A stretch of DNA of 64,000 nucleotides from contig CM046295.1 of assembly GCA_025267735.1 (NCBI GenBank), positions 17,133,592 through 17,197,591 of the forward strand. Direction: 5' to 3'. Position numbers and translations under genes: made by a program. Shown here one piece after another: positions 36,001-48,148 of the stretch; position 1 is the stretch's first letter, and each line of letters opens with the position of its first letter. The DNA comes from Mactra quadrangularis. Its lineage: Eukaryota > Mollusca > Bivalvia > Venerida > Mactridae. The notes beneath the pieces are model-generated. The model made no database searches, was not told where the DNA came from, and saw nothing but the letters and a program-made list of their open reading frames with translations.

Positions 36001-39000
36001 ATCATCACCATTATTTTGATTAACATCATATTTCATGGCAACCATATTAAGTAACACTTGGTTCTTATGTTTCTTATCACAGAACCCTCACCATCTCCTC
36101 CTGTCAGTGCAGCAGTTGGTGGAGCCATTGGAGGACTTGCTGTTATTGCATTAGTAGTTGTTGTCATTTGCTTTATACTGAGAAGGTAAGTTTAATTTAT
36201 TCATCGGATTTTACTGTTTGCTTCATTTTCGTGGTAAATGTAGACCTAAATTAGGATTCTAATGTATGAGTATATTTTCATTGGAGGGCAGGCAGACCCT
36301 AGAATTTAACGCGTATCCCTTAATGGGTGATTTATGCTGAAAAAAGTTGTCCAATAGACCTAATTCGAACTATAATTTATAAGGGTTTTCCGTCCATGCG
36401 CAGGCGATACAAAAATTTTGTTACATTAAATTGCTGTTCTTTGTAGACATATTTTCATTTTCATAACGCTGAAAGTTTGTTTGTATCGCATGGATATTCC
36501 CAAATACAAATGTATTTGAAAAGTGTAGGCGTGGCGAAATCTTGGTGAATGGGAGATTTTACTTCTTCAAATGTCTTGGTGACGACGGATTAAGTCGTAC
36601 AGTCTCTTCCAGACAATTCAAACAAATTGTTTGGATTAGTTGACGTTGAAACGTTTACCAATGTTGCTTGCAGAGTAAGAAATTTAAGGACTGGGTATGG
36701 TTAAGTAATAACGATTTCGGTAATCATTGGATAGTTAGCATCACGATTGTTTAGAATCACATCTAAAACATACCTCGTTTTATTGAGTAGAATATTTTAT
36801 CCCACTAGTTAAAAAAGTGATTTATCTGAATTGTAATATCTTCTTTCACGATCGACTTAACATAAATAAGTATAAATCAATAAAAGGTTATTTTCTTTTA
36901 TTTTACAGTCTGTTGCATCTTCGAATCATAAAGTATAATGTAATTGCATTTTATAATCTAAGTCTCGTGCTCAAATACATTTACCGACTTTAACAGGTAT
37001 AATTCCTGTTCATCTGGCTTTTTGGTGTCTATCTTTCAATGTCAATGGCGAGTGTTTATCTCAGTTTAATCTTGAATTCAATTGTATGATACTTTTAACC
37101 TGTTACCAATGAAAATGTGTATCGTTATAATGAGTATCGTCAAGTATACATTTTAATAGAACAATTCTTGATTGGACCTTTGCCTCGTCAAGTTACAATT
37201 AAGTTGCAATAAGGAAGTAAACAGTCATAAATTATATATCATTACACTGCTCATTTTATGCATATTTCTGGTTTTTTTTTGTTCTAAATTGTCATTATGT
37301 GGAGACTTTATCTTAGATATAATATCTCATAGAATATGATATTATGTATTTAAAATAACACCTTAAAATGCTGAGTTATTCTATAAAAAGCACTCTGTGT
37401 AATATCATACTTCATAATAAATAAATATTTATACTGCACATTAGATAAATATCACGCCACTTTAATGCCAATAAGCTTACACATTACTATACCTGCGCTT
37501 GGTTAAACTTTAGAAGAATGATGTTTCTGTTGAATAAAATCAAGCAATTGACAATCTTGAATATATGCATGCATGATTGATAGCTTATCTTAACACTTAC
37601 AAGTTTAATATCAACATTCAAATCTATGAAAAATTGTTATACCCACTAATAATTGCATATTCGTTGCCTCAAACAAGCTTATGAAATATCGTGTTTCATT
37701 CGTCGAGAGCGTAGTTTTTATCTTGTCGTAAATGCAATTCGGTACATTAAATAGAAAAGGGGTCATGGAAATTGGTAAAGTAGGTCGAGTACACTTTCAG
37801 GTTTTGCCCTGGACGATTGATATACTTAACATGATTTAAATGTTTATAAACCAAAACATAGGTACAATAAGTGTTGAGGTGTGCGTTTACTTCATTACTA
37901 TTGGCATGTACAAAAAGACTTGCCAACGTGACTGTGAAGAACAAAATTTTTAATAATATAACTAAAGTTTTCTGTACTTATACTTGTCACCTAAACGGTA
38001 AAAAGTTTGTTTGTACTGCATACATTTGAATGTCAGATGATTTCTATTCTATAGAAGAAAACAACGTGAAACAGTGAAAAATAACTCCACCGATTTACCG
38101 AAGTCTCCTGTCACATCACATGACGTGGAACAGAAAGGTGTTTATGAAAATTGTGATTCAATGTTGACTCGTGGTAAGTTAGTATCTAAACACTAAACAA
38201 TAGTTCCTTATTTCTTTGAGATTCTAGATTGGTTTGTCAAGATGTTTACAGGACTCACCGCTGCCATGACATAAATAGTTCTTGAATAAGTTAAAATAAT
38301 TTTTAAGTGAAAAAATAAACAAATTTTTATGGTTATTTCATTTGGAGCTATTCATCTCTTAATTAAAAATGTTCATAAAAAATTCAAATAATATTTTTAA
38401 TAATGCAAAATCGGCCAACAGTTCGACAATTTTATCAAATGCTTAACTTGAGGAGAAAATAATATTTATACCACTCGGCTATATACAGCTAGATGTCAGC
38501 AGAACTTTACTGTACATACATTGATAAATTAATAACTAAGAAAATCATAATCATTTAACTTAAACTGCAGAGCAGACTTACACATTTACTTTGCATATTT
38601 TTCTTCTTTAAATGTAGATAATACTAGCCAACCTAACGCAGTGGTTGCACCTTTCCATAAACCAAACGTTCATGATGTAGCTAAAGTTACGACTGAACCG
38701 GAAGTTGAAGTAGAAGGTGCAGGAGATGTCGACGATGACTACTACACATTCAAAAACTTGATAAAAATAGCTGACCTACAAGCATACGTCAAACAAAATG
38801 CCGGAGAGTACTTTTCTACTGAGTTTCAGGTAAAGTAAACAAGTTCATTTCATTGAGTAATTCATGAAACATATACATCCCAATTATTGGATAACTTAGT
38901 ACAGTACAACATCTCCTGAACAACATACAATGGGAGTAATTAAAGTATGTTGCTTATTACAGGTCGTTTCTAATCAATGGCTATATTTAATGAAACAATT

Positions 39001-42000
39001 CGACTAAAGGAAATAGCAGAAGCAGATGTTGTGCAGATACTTTGTTCTGTAGAGGTTTAATTTTACTATGAAACTTACCTGTTTGAAGGCTATTTAGATT
39101 ATCAGAGGTAATTGTACAAGTTTGTGAGTTCAACTGAACATTTATTTGCGATTCCATACAATAACAAGTGTGTGGCGTTTAAAATTCACCAAACCAATAT
39201 CACCAATGTCATTAAAACATGTATAAGGGACCGTAGTCAATTATTTCCCCTTGTATACTCTTTGAATAGGAAGATCCTATTAGTTGGATTACTCGGATTT
39301 TACCCTTATTTTTCAATGTCAATTTGCCCAAATTAATCTTAAATAACTTTTCTGCAAATCATTTAACTTGTTTGAAATTCAGGCTAAGTATTTTTAGGGT
39401 AAAAAAATAAATAAAATTCATCATTGCTGTTAATATCATTATAAACAAGAAAGACATCAGTTCAAATATTTTGTTATCCTTACATAGGAATTCAACGATA
39501 AAATCAGAGGATTCCAATTGTAAGGACCTACTTACCAATTGGATTGCTTCAGATTGTATCAGGAAACGATAACTGACTAAAGTCCCCAATTGAATGTATG
39601 ACATCGTTCATGCCATAAATGTTATTCTGTGATAGTTATTGTTTGGTTATACTGTGGCTTTTTATCTATATTTATGTCATTAAACACAGAGACTTGCTAA
39701 AGGTTTGATACAGCCATGTACATTTGCTAAAAAAACTGAAAACATAGCATTGAATCGCTACAATGGACTCTATCCATGTAAGTTTGTTATTTGTTATAAT
39801 TTTATTATGATCCTGAAAGTCATTTTGATATGCTCAAAATACCAAAGTGATGTCCGTATGTCTCCTACCAAGACCTTAGCTGAACGTTCATAAATAGGCA
39901 TGGCCTATAATATGAACTGCGAGATTAAATTATTCTTGTGAAAAGAAAAAAAAACTTTCAGTTATTATAGTATCCGGATCGGTATACAATCCCTCCTTTT
40001 CTTAAGTATCCACTTAACCGTCTACTCTTCAACCTAGATTTAGATAAAGTTTATAGAATATCATTAACATAGAAGACAGTTACTTGTCCCGATCATAATT
40101 TGCTATTGCATTAGTTTTAAATGACAGTTAATGTTTAATATATAGTAATGAAAGATAACATTAAAGTAATTCTTAAATGTGCTTTGTCATTTTAAGAACT
40201 ACTTTTTCTTGAGACTTATTCACTATAAATATACTCTCTTTCTCGGTTAGCAGCTATATACTACAACATTTTTACTTATTTTGTTTTTGGTAATATAAGA
40301 AGCATTTGTAGTTCACTGTTGCTGTTCATAATATCTGTTCCTGTTTTCACGATCCGTTTTGTCCATTAAAATGGCAAGTAGTTTGCATTTAACCAACAAC
40401 TGTCCCCTACGAGTTAGATAACTTATATAATAGATCAACAATATGTGCATGTTTTTTTTCAGATGACCATTCAAGAGTCAAACTGCCTCACGATAAAAAA
40501 TTCTTTATCAATGCTTGTTACATAAAAGTAAGTTTGTGATAGTTTTCATTCGTGACCCAAATTAAGTTTTTCAAACAAGCAGCACAAAACATTACGGTTT
40601 CTTCAACTCATTTAAAATACAAAAAAAGATTTGCTAATCTTTTTGTGTCAACCTTGATGTATGTGATTGATTGTCATGACTTTTCAGTTATTCATTCATA
40701 ATTGTTACTTGCATGTATCGTTTTTTGACGTCTGCCTTGTCACATATTGTTTATCGAAATAAATTTATCTAAGATGGAAGATCATATGCATCTACAACCA
40801 CATAACATATATTAGTATTCATGTATTTTTTGTATTGAAGTATCTCTTGATCAGTTGCATTTATTCATGGTTATGCAAATGACTGTGAAGCACTTTAGAA
40901 CATGTATTAAATATGAAAAGAGTGCTATACAAATAAAGCAAAAAAATGATTTATTATTCTTCCTTAATTCTTAGCTGTATGTATATATCTTTTTTTTATT
41001 TTGTATTGAGTGTTACCGGATATAAATCATTGATGGCATTTTCAGGGCAACCAGCAACAGAAGGCGTACATTGCATCGTTAGGACCAACCAAAGTGACTA
41101 CAGACAATTTTGCCACGTTCTGGAAAATGGTTTGGTATGAAAAAAGTGACATCATAGTAATGTTGACGAATCTCCAAGAACCCTCGGTGAGTATTTACAA
41201 TAATCTTTTAAGTAAATGAGGAAGACATTTATCACAAAAAGTATGGAGATAGTTGTAAACTTGCTGGAATTAAACAGATAGATAATGCAGTTTTCAACAA
41301 TAATGAAAATTAATACTTATTTCAGGCTCTTTCAGCATAAACAGTCAACTTCAATATACGAGCAAAAAACGTACAAAGTCCTGTAAATATTCAAGAACAA
41401 AACAAAGCTTGAGAAAACCTGATGTAACATAGGATAATTCATATGTTAACCAAGAAATCAATGTTAATTTTTGAATTTGCAACAAGAATTTTTGTCTAAT
41501 GAATTATCAATGACACAGTATATATATACATTGTTTGACTACCACGACGAATGAAAAATATATACAATTATAACAAATAGTATATACCGGATATATTAAG
41601 CAGTAGCAATCGACCAAATTTTAATTATTTCACCAATTTCTTTATAGGGCATGAAGTGTCATAAGTATTGGCCAGATATTGGTCAGTCTCTAACCTTTCG
41701 TGACCTTGAAATAAAATGTGACAGTATGGAAAACTTCACGGAATACACCCTGAGAACATTCACCATAACAAAGGTAATTCAACAAACATATAATTGAAAT
41801 ATAGCGTTAAAAGCACTTCCCGAACATGGGTTCAAAACAAGACAAGGCAATCCACCAATGTCAAAAACTATATTTAATATACAAATTTTGTTGAAATTTA
41901 ATTAAGTGTTTGAATTTCGGAGTTTTGTTTTGCCAGAGAGTTTGATTTGTTCCAAAAGCAAGTGTTTCTTTTCAAACACCAAAACATTTAGCTACAAAAA

Positions 42001-45000
42001 TTTGATTATTTAATATTGAAATAATTAAGCATTATAAGTAGACATTACTCCATTTTTATTTTTCAGCCGTGCACAGGCGGTACAAACAAAGTTCGTTAAT
42101 CATTATTGTAAAAAAGGAAATAAATACAGATAAAATTATATTGTTCCTTGTACACATATTTTCATTGTAACAATGAAAATTTGTTTGCACTGCTTTGAGA
42201 CCCCAAAATATTTGAATTCCGGTTATTGACTACTCAAAACCTATTAGTTATAGATTCAACGCTTTCATAATTTTGAAAAAAAAAACGAACAAAACATTTT
42301 ATCTTTCAGGAAAAAGAGAGACGTACAGTAAGTCAGCTTCATTTTACAGCTTGGCCGGACAAGTCTGTACCTAATAACGTAACATCATTGATTGAGTTTA
42401 GGCAAATAGTGAAATCTACATATACTTTATCACAGGGACCAGTTATTGTTCATTGCAGGTATTTATTCAATATTTTTGAAAGATCAAACTTTTTCAGTGC
42501 AGATATTCATCTTAATTCATCCAGAACTGTTCAATTTTGATTATTTTAATTTTTATGTACAATTTTCTGATGTCACCAGTAATGGTTTCAACCCCCACAT
42601 TCTTTGTCTTTCATTGAAATTTACTTCCAATTAGATAAGCGGTTAGAAAAAGACGTGTTTGAAATTGAAGTATTGTCGTCTATTTATAGATCCCTTTTTA
42701 ATATTTAAATATTTTTATCATTATTGTAGAAGTATCATTATTATCATTGTTATTTTATCTAATATGTGATATTACTTATAAAATGCAACATCATCAAAAT
42801 TATCATCATCATTAACGTCATCAGTATCGTAACTATAATTTACTTTCTTTCATTTTCCAGTGCTGGTATAGGACGTACAGGAACTTACATTGCTATAGAT
42901 TTACTTACAGAAGAAGGTATGAATGAAGGTTCTGTTGATGTGTTTGGATGTATTAGAAATTTGAGAGATCAGCGGGTTAATATGGTACAAACCCCAGTGA
43001 GTAACATATCAAATTATGCTTTTAAATGTCTGCAATTCTTTTAAAACCAGCACTTAATGCCGCTTCCATTAACTCTATTTTGGCTTTTTATGATTTATCA
43101 TGATTTGCACATTTGAATTTGACCTGCTAAATTAATATCAATTCACGAATCGATTAACTCCGCCCTTTTTTTAGCTTGTAATAATTAAACACATATTTAA
43201 ATGCGCCTTACTAAAATTAACTCCGCCTTCAAAGTGTTAAACTCTGTCCTATTTGACTATTTCAGCACCAATATGAGTATGTTCATCGTGCTATTGTTTA
43301 CACTTTGACATTTGATGTTGATTACACACCAACAGAAACATTTAATGAATATGTAATGTCTCTGACTGATTCACAGTATGCAGCCATGCATAAGGTAAAG
43401 CTATCTCAGACTGTTTGTATTTCAGAGAATTGTATCTTTGACCCAGAAACTTACGACCAGGATAAACATTACGTCTGACTTCTAATTTTAGATATTCATA
43501 ACCCGTTTACCCATTGAAAGATTAGCATATATACTTACACAAATATTGTGTTACTCTGTGTAAATGTTTCGTTTTATCAGAGATTTTCTGTAAATAGTTA
43601 CGTTAAGGTAATCATTTGAACAATAATCACATCTGTAGGTATTTAATACCGCCTATAATATTTTTATCCCGCCTTACGTATTCTGAACAATGCTCAATTT
43701 TACATATCGACTCCGCCTGACAAGTTATTTTCATGTGGTCATGTTATATGAAATATTTCAGAGTAAATTGCTAGACCCCTGAAGTAACTTGCGTACACAT
43801 TGCATGTGAACGATATGTCATCATTTAAATGGGATTATTTTTCTGTTATTTAGAAACTAGGCACTTCAATTGAGAGTAAGAATAAGGAACACGAAGATGC
43901 AGTTGCAGCCAACAAAAAAGAAACCACTAAGAACAGACCAGGAAGTGACGTACCTGGTTAGATTTATATTATCTAAATATTTAAACAGACCATACCCAAC
44001 ACCGCCCTGATTATACAACCCCGCCTTTTTAATATTTAACGCCTCCGTTCTGTAAATTGACTCCGATGACTGTATTTACCAATGAAAGAAATAAACGATC
44101 CAGGAAAATGTTAATTCATTTAATACATCTACGAGTAATTTGAAATATTTAACCAGTACTTAAAAAAGTAATACAATCTATTTTCTTCCCTTCGGCTCAG
44201 TCATTGAAACTAAATAGACATTTGAAAGTAATTTTGATTAATATATGTAAGATACTCACCCTCGTCCTTTTATAACGACCTGCATGATTCTCATTTATCT
44301 AAAAATATATAAAACTGTCGATATCCAATCAGAAAGATCATTAAATTTAGTTTATACTCCTTTTTATTTGCTCTATTGAAAGAAAAACTCTTGCAACATA
44401 GATTATTTATTATCGATTCCATTTTCCATTTTTTTGATCCTCAAGTCCTGAGCTAGAAGGACAAAGTTCAATGATTAAGTGAAAAACGAGGTAGAATTTT
44501 TATGTGATTTCAAAAATGCTGAACAACCTATTAAATAATTACATGCCAAGTTTCGTATATGTAGTCATATAGATTATTTCTTGTTTTCTTTCAGGTAATG
44601 AGAATAGACCCAGGCTGTACTTGAATAGAAATTTCAATGATCCAAATTACATTAACGCTGTTTACATTGACGTAAGTGTTTCGTTTGTATTGTAAATTAG
44701 CATCTTTTTTCTATGGAAGTAAATAACAGGACAATTATGTTTGATAATAAACTTTGCATAATTTGATTTTACAGTAAAAATAAAGATAACTCGTTTTAAG
44801 ATAACAGAGATAGTGTTCTTATTGTTTTGATAAATAAAAGAGGAGGTAATACTAATTTTACTTTGTTAAAAAGAAAGACTAACAATTTCAAATCAAAGGG
44901 AGATAACTTGTTATATGTTCTGAAGAATAACAAGTTTGTTTATATTTTCTAAGTAAAGGCAGATAATTCATGATATGTTTTCAGGGTTACAAGAGGACAA

Positions 45001-48000
45001 ATATATTTATAATGGCTCAAACACCATTAACTTCATCAGTGGATGACTTTGTATGTTTGATTTATCAAGAGAATTGCACGTGTATAGTTTCTATAGAAAC
45101 CTCAGACAATCAAAGACAGGTAAATATACGGATCATTATATTCATTTTAGACATGATTCGGAACTCTTCTATAGTTTTGCAAAATAGTTTTGTTAATGTT
45201 GAATGTGTTTACGAAAAATGCTGATCTATTTAAGATTAATTTTAAATTTATATTTAGATTATTTTTGCGTAGTGGATGGAAAATATGTATAAAAATTCTG
45301 ATTTCCCCACAGAATTGATCTTTTACTAGCTGCACTGTAAATTTCAGATTGGTTGTTATATCCCGGAAGAAAAAGAAAGTCTAACATTTGGTTCATTTGT
45401 TGTAACTTGTATGAAATTTCAAAACAAAAATAATCACCAGTATAGACAACTGAAGATAGCAAACAAAGGACAGGTGAGTGGATTGTAAACGTGTATAACA
45501 TAATTTATGTTGAAATCGAAGTCTTTAATCATTAGATTACTCCGATAATTACTAAAACGTTTGTTGTAACTTTAGAATAAGGCAAACAAAGTTTTCTTAG
45601 GGAGAAAACAATAGTAATAGCCATTTCAAATGCAAACATCCCCTCGATCAGAATTTTTATGTAGCAGACTTACCAATGGAAAACAAGTTTAAGGCATTTC
45701 ACCATGACTTCAAAACTATATCAAAATGTCATTTAAAAGTAATTAGAGAATTTCAAACAGTTCTCCATGATATTTTATTTTCTATGGTTATATACTGAAT
45801 ACGGCAATTACCGGTGAACCTGAAACACCGGTGATAACAAAGATATCCCGATTATAGACGCATGCGCGGCAAACAGATTTCTTTGTCTTATGCAATTTCT
45901 TTACGTTGGTTTCCGCCATTTGTCTGGAGTGAAAGTTGTTTAAAAATGTCATTTTTTACACGAAAATGAATATGAATATTTTAGCCGTGCCATTTTTTAT
46001 ATAAATCCAGCAGAAAATAGAGAAATGTTACATGCTATTTTCAGTTGTTGTTCTTTTTTAAAAAATAAATAACGGCAAGAAATTTTCCTTTATCGATTGA
46101 TTAAAATGGGTTGGAAGTTTAACTGCGCACATTTACTTTGCTGTTTACGTATGACGTCACTGACCTAGGAAGAATTTTTAACTCGTCACCGGTAATACAT
46201 ATATTGGAACAAAGATGACAAATTACACTACTGATACAAGAATGGTTTTAATTTAACTTATTCTGTCAGGATTTTCGTAAACTGAAAATTGCGTTCTGTT
46301 AAGAAGACATGGACTTATAAATCAGTAAATATAGCATGCTTGTAGTTCTTTGATTGGTTAGTGAAAATACGGTCTAAAAATAACATCACCGGTATATAGT
46401 ATACCCTGTATACTAATTTCACGTTATGTTTTAATTGTAACACAGGTATTTGTAATATTTTATAGATTCTTAGTGTTTACACATTTCTGTCGTTTTTATT
46501 CAATGTACCACTAAGTTCTTAGATAAAAACATAATTCTTTGATTGTCTTTGCTTCTTTTCATCCTATGTTCTTCAATGAAACTTTTAAACTTTGACTTCA
46601 CAAAGTGCCTTCTTTATTTTCTTAACATTTATCATTTACTATATACTTTATTTTCCTAGCAATCAACTGGTGAAAGAATTGTAAATCATTATCAGTATAC
46701 AAATTGGAAGAACAATGAGAAAGTTCCATCAAGTGACGCTGACTTTGTACAATTTATAAAAGATACACAGTCCTCTTTACAGAACGATGACTCCCCACTA
46801 CTTGTACATTGCTTGTAAGTAATCAATGTTTATTTTGATTTATGAAGCTTTGATAGATTTCTAAATGTAATGTTTTTTAAGATGTTTAAAGTCGCATTTC
46901 TACATTTGTTTTCAGTTCTCTCGATCAGATGTCATAATATTAGTCACTGGATACATTAAGATAACTAAAGCCAATATTAACCCAGTATTAAGCACATACC
47001 CTTTCTATTGAATGACAACCTCCCTACCTCATGTTGCAAAATTATTTGAATAAATGTTGGTCCATACTTCATCGATTAAGTTATCCAAGTAATCAAGGGA
47101 TATACTCAAACCAAGCTAATAGAAGGAAACTATCTTAACTTCTTAGGAATGTCATTTTGACACAAAAAATGATCTTTCATTGAAACTTCAAGCAAGGTTA
47201 TTACTTATAGATAAAACCATTAACTTAAAATGTAAAGATCATTACGCGTATTTGTAACAAACATCACTAAAATTGTAAATAAAGGTTCTTATCATGACTT
47301 TTGTTTATTTCATCAGGACTGGTGGAAAGAAATGTGGATTGTTTTGTACAGTATCATTATTGTTAGAGAGAGCAGATATCATACGACAAATAAGTGTCGT
47401 GAATACTGTTAGACTACTTAGACTTAGAAGACCAAATGTTATACCAAATAAGGTAAGAACGGGTCTGTTACCTCATACTCGGGAGTGGCTTAAGAAAATG
47501 GGCGTTGTAAAATATAAAATGTACATGGTGTAATATGAATGGGCGTGTTTTCTCAGAAATGGGATAGGTTTTATGAGCTCTCCGCAAGGTTTATAATCTA
47601 GCTCAGGGTACCAACGAATGGGATAGCAATTTGACATGAACTATTTACGAGACATGTTACCATGATTGTCATTTTGATGTGATTTACATTTAGTCATACA
47701 CACATGTAAAATTATACAAAATAGTTCTTATATCATGTGTGATTGAGTGGTTTCGATGTTGGAATGGTAATCATTTGATAGCCAGCTTCCCATCCAAAAC
47801 CTATCCCGCTGTTTTCTTGAGCAAGAAGCTTTATCGTACTAACTCATTAGTAAAAAAACGGAAAGTGAACTCGAACGCGATGAATATAAGTTGGGACAAC
47901 TTTAAACAATCTAACAAACTAAATTGATGAATACAATTTCTTGTATTTACAGGAACAGTTAAAGTTTGCACATCAATGTGTGGCGTCACAGATGGAGATG

Positions 48001-48030
48001 TTGAGTACATATACAAACTTTTCAATGTAG
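32998..48030 (+). CDS. RPTP gene B, complete: EGF-repeat receptor with tandem phosphatase domains
   Basis: Nineteen exons join in frame to 1190 codons plus TAG: 32998-33046, 34135-35580, 36083-36185, 38055-38173, 38618-38829, 39690-39777, 40463-40527, 41046-41186, 41648-41773, 42310-42458, 42861-42996, 43266-43394, 43854-43956, 44595-44671, 44985-45119, 45348-45473, 46660-46814, 47317-47452 and 47953-48030. Order: signal peptide (1-16), about a dozen EGF-like repeats (to about 498), transmembrane helix (about 508-531), basic stop-transfer and juxtamembrane segment, D1 (about 615-920) and D2 (about 950-1185). D1 keeps WPD (D800) and [10 protein letters not shown] (C832, R838), so it should be an active membrane tyrosine phosphatase. 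D2 reads W1084-K-N and HCLTGGKKCG (C1119, K1125), so it is probably inactive. The start was chosen for its hydrophobic leader, purine at -3 and phase-1 donor. An acceptor-like AG at 32981 suggests an upstream non-coding exon. The stop is one codon earlier than in gene A. No ligand can be inferred. Confidence 0.9.
33086..33350. mobile_element. MITE in gene B intron 1
   Basis: Begins AAGGCAGATCCGGCGGGAGG and ends near TTCTGGATCCAACC. A diverged member of the GGCGGATCC-ended family. Confidence 0.65.
33748..33965 (+). mobile_element. tRNA-derived SINE-like element, third family, in gene B intron 1
   Basis: GGGGCGAGTGGTCACGTGTT and GATTCAAATCC act as A- and B-box-like words, followed by CTTGAGCAAGAAACTGTATC. 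It shares its 3' part with 36690-36890. Confidence 0.55.
34135..35580 (+). CDS. Gene B exon 2: whole EGF-repeat ectodomain
   Basis: A single 1446-bp exon, open throughout, encodes almost the whole ectodomain (about residues 17-498). The repeated pattern is CPxNCxNxxC followed by GxCxxCKxGYYGxxC, seen about 11-12 times, as in MEGF/SREC/Draper-type EGF-like modules rather than calcium-binding EGFs. Around 35020-35090 one module is irregular (paired Cys, then [13 protein letters not shown]) and looks furin-like. Several NxS/T sequons (for example NKT, NNT, NDT) fit an extracellular glycoprotein. The exon ends at the donor GTTTGT (35581). Reading on would soon reach a stop, but splicing to 36083 restores frame as GAA-CCC. 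That the whole ectodomain is one exon while the cytoplasmic part uses 16 is unusual. Confidence 0.88.
35671..35850 (+). mobile_element. tRNA-derived SINE, second family, in gene B intron 2
   Basis: CCGCCCGGTTAGCTAAGTAG head, GGTTTCGATTCCC B-box, GGTCATGAAATTATTTCTAT body. It lies about 90 bp after the ectodomain exon. Confidence 0.72.
35953..36012. repeat. (ATC)n microsatellite in gene B intron 2
   Basis: Interrupted CATCAT runs just before the transmembrane exon. Confidence 0.8.
36083..36185 (+). CDS. Gene B exon 3: transmembrane helix
   Basis: Encodes a short Pro/Ser stalk (EPSPSPPVS), then about 24 hydrophobic residues with small-residue GGAIGG spacing and a Val-rich core, then Leu-Arg-Arg. 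Basic residues continue into the next exon (RRKQR), a standard type I stop-transfer signal. The AG at 36081 and the donor GTAAGT at 36186 are clear, and both phases fit. The small-xxx-small spacing may favour helix packing, which is inference. Confidence 0.88.
36352..36512. mobile_element. MITE in gene B intron 3, TTTGAATTCCGG family
   Basis: Begins AATAGACCTAATTCGAACTA and carries GGGTTTTCCGTCCATGCGCA. The right end is decayed. Confidence 0.6.
36690..36890 (+). mobile_element. Decayed SINE-like element, third family, in gene B intron 3
   Basis: Shares GTGATTTATCTGAATTGTAA, the TTTCACGATCGA type and ATAAGTATAAAT with 33748-33965. The head is mutated. Confidence 0.45.
36891..38054. other. Gene B intron 3 remainder, nothing recognised
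   Basis: AT-rich, with no alternative exon of clear quality. A weak TTTGTTTGTACTGCATACAT match to the TTTGAATTCCGG MITE family lies near 38000. Confidence 0.45.
38055..38829 (+). CDS. Gene B exons 4-5: juxtamembrane region
   Basis: Exons 38055-38173 and 38618-38829. The first carries the stop-transfer basic cluster and a tyrosine in the context GVYENCDSM (about Y563), a YxN pattern that matches the Grb2-type SH2 consensus. The second carries an acidic stretch ([15 protein letters not shown]) followed by [17 protein letters not shown], which resembles the conserved segment just before D1 in other RPTPs. The equivalent exons of gene A lie left of the window. Confidence 0.82.
39236..39587. mobile_element. 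MITE in gene B intron 5, independent insertion
   Basis: The same element as the nested MITE (AGGGACCGTAGTCAATTAT to AACTGACTAAAGTCCCC), here in unrelated flanks within an intron. This proves it moves on its own. Confidence 0.75.
39690..39777 (+). CDS. Gene B exon 6: start of D1
   Basis: Encodes the D1 entry segment, with [10 protein letters not shown] continuing across the splice into DHSRVKLP. This is the family's KNRYxxxxPYDHSRV pTyr-recognition region, with Leu in place of the usual Lys. Acceptor AAACACAG, donor GTAAGT. It is preceded in the intron by a MITE (39236-39587). Confidence 0.82.
42064..42228. mobile_element. MITE-like element in gene B intron (TTTGAATTCCGG family)
   Basis: Same position in the duplicated intron as 1756-1920, so the insertion predates the A/B duplication. 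Confidence 0.6.
45791..46413. mobile_element. 623-bp insert in gene B intron 16, absent from gene A
   Basis: Gene A (about 5485) reads straight through where gene B has this block. The ends are imperfect inverted repeats: TATACTGAATACGGCAATTA then CCGGTG on the left, and CACCGGTATATAGTATACCC then TGTATAC on the right. CACCGGTGAT words recur inside. No open frame of note. Probably a non-autonomous DNA element that moved after the duplication. Confidence 0.75.
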
Positions 48031-48091
48031 TAAATTTATTATTGAGTAAAAATGAAAATCATGTTTTGAGATTGAACTGGATTTTACAAAT

Positions 48092-48148
48092 CTGAGTTAT
48101 TAACTTTATGAGTGGGAATGGTTTAAGTTATTGACTTTATGAGTATAT
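48092..48148 (+). repeat. Contracted minisatellite in the 3' flank of gene B
   Basis: About two copies of the unit seen at 7185-7335, in the same position relative to the stop codon. Confidence 0.65.
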
